This document shows positions 63,713 to 64,000 of a DNA stretch of 64,000 bases, one piece after another (within the stretch, counting starts at the first letter, position 1; every line of letters starts with the position of its first letter). The position numbers and the translations under genes are program-made. Source of the stretch: Symbiodinium natans (taxonomy: Eukaryota; Sar; Dinophyceae; Suessiales; Symbiodiniaceae); assembly GCA_905221605.1 (NCBI GenBank), contig CAJNDS010001113.1, forward strand, positions 1,601,891 to 1,665,890, written 5' to 3'. The notes under the pieces are model-generated. The model had not been told where the DNA came from. It made no database searches and was given only the letters and a program-made list of their open reading frames with translations.

Positions 63713-64000
<288 letters not shown>

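Overview
The window looks like nuclear DNA of a dinoflagellate. Three things say so. A decayed mitochondrial cytochrome b segment sits on the minus strand (36197-36710), and its protein reads as I recall dinoflagellate cob. The dominant repeat is the heptamer TTTAGGG/CCCTAAA and its variants. Many short open segments are bounded by AG on the left and GT or GC on the right, and one 110-bp inverted-repeat element behaves like an introner. No prokaryotic operon structure, rRNA, tRNA or spliced-leader RNA gene was recognised.

Layout. 1-570: an open segment at the left edge, then TA and poly-T/poly-G simple sequence. 570-7944: telomere-like heptamers that change orientation repeatedly, interrupted by 30-100 nt islands that look like exons, plus a 33-bp minisatellite (5100-5490) and a roughly 130-bp duplication (5527-6015). 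7945-25987: three members of one element family, E1 (8.5 kb), E2 (0.8 kb, internally deleted) and E3 (8.5 kb, nearly identical to E1). 25988-35398: telomere-like DNA with exon-like islands and small inverted-repeat elements. 35399-38194: E4, a 2.8 kb member carrying the cob insertion. 38195-55240: more telomere-like DNA with islands, a perfect 235-bp-arm inverted repeat (42558-43096), a GTTTAAAC cluster, an AGCACCACC array and an 89-nt poly-C tract. 55411-57545: 14 copies of a 157-bp satellite. 59242-61873: a 2.6 kb foldback-like element full of XhoI-centred palindromes. 61874-64000: microsatellites, an 89-bp MITE and terminal CCCTAAA/CCCTCAA arrays.

The E family is the most system-like object. 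All four copies start directly after a TTTAGGG unit and stop directly before one, in the same orientation. Each has a 10-bp GC-rich hairpin near the left edge, conserved in stem but not in loop length, and two hairpins at the right edge. The two full copies carry a convergent gene pair: a plus-strand ORF1 that can be joined in frame across a 54-nt GT-AG intron, and a minus-strand ORF2 of 590/591 residues with a nuclear-looking Ser/Lys-rich core. I recognise neither protein, and saw no reverse transcriptase or transposase.

The second theme is that exon-like islands, almost all on the plus strand, are separated by telomere-like repeats, as if the repeats fill introns. Some neighbours agree in codon phase (29027-29747, 48722-49425, and the 41592-41874 pair around the introner). 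Others do not, so one continuous gene is not claimed.
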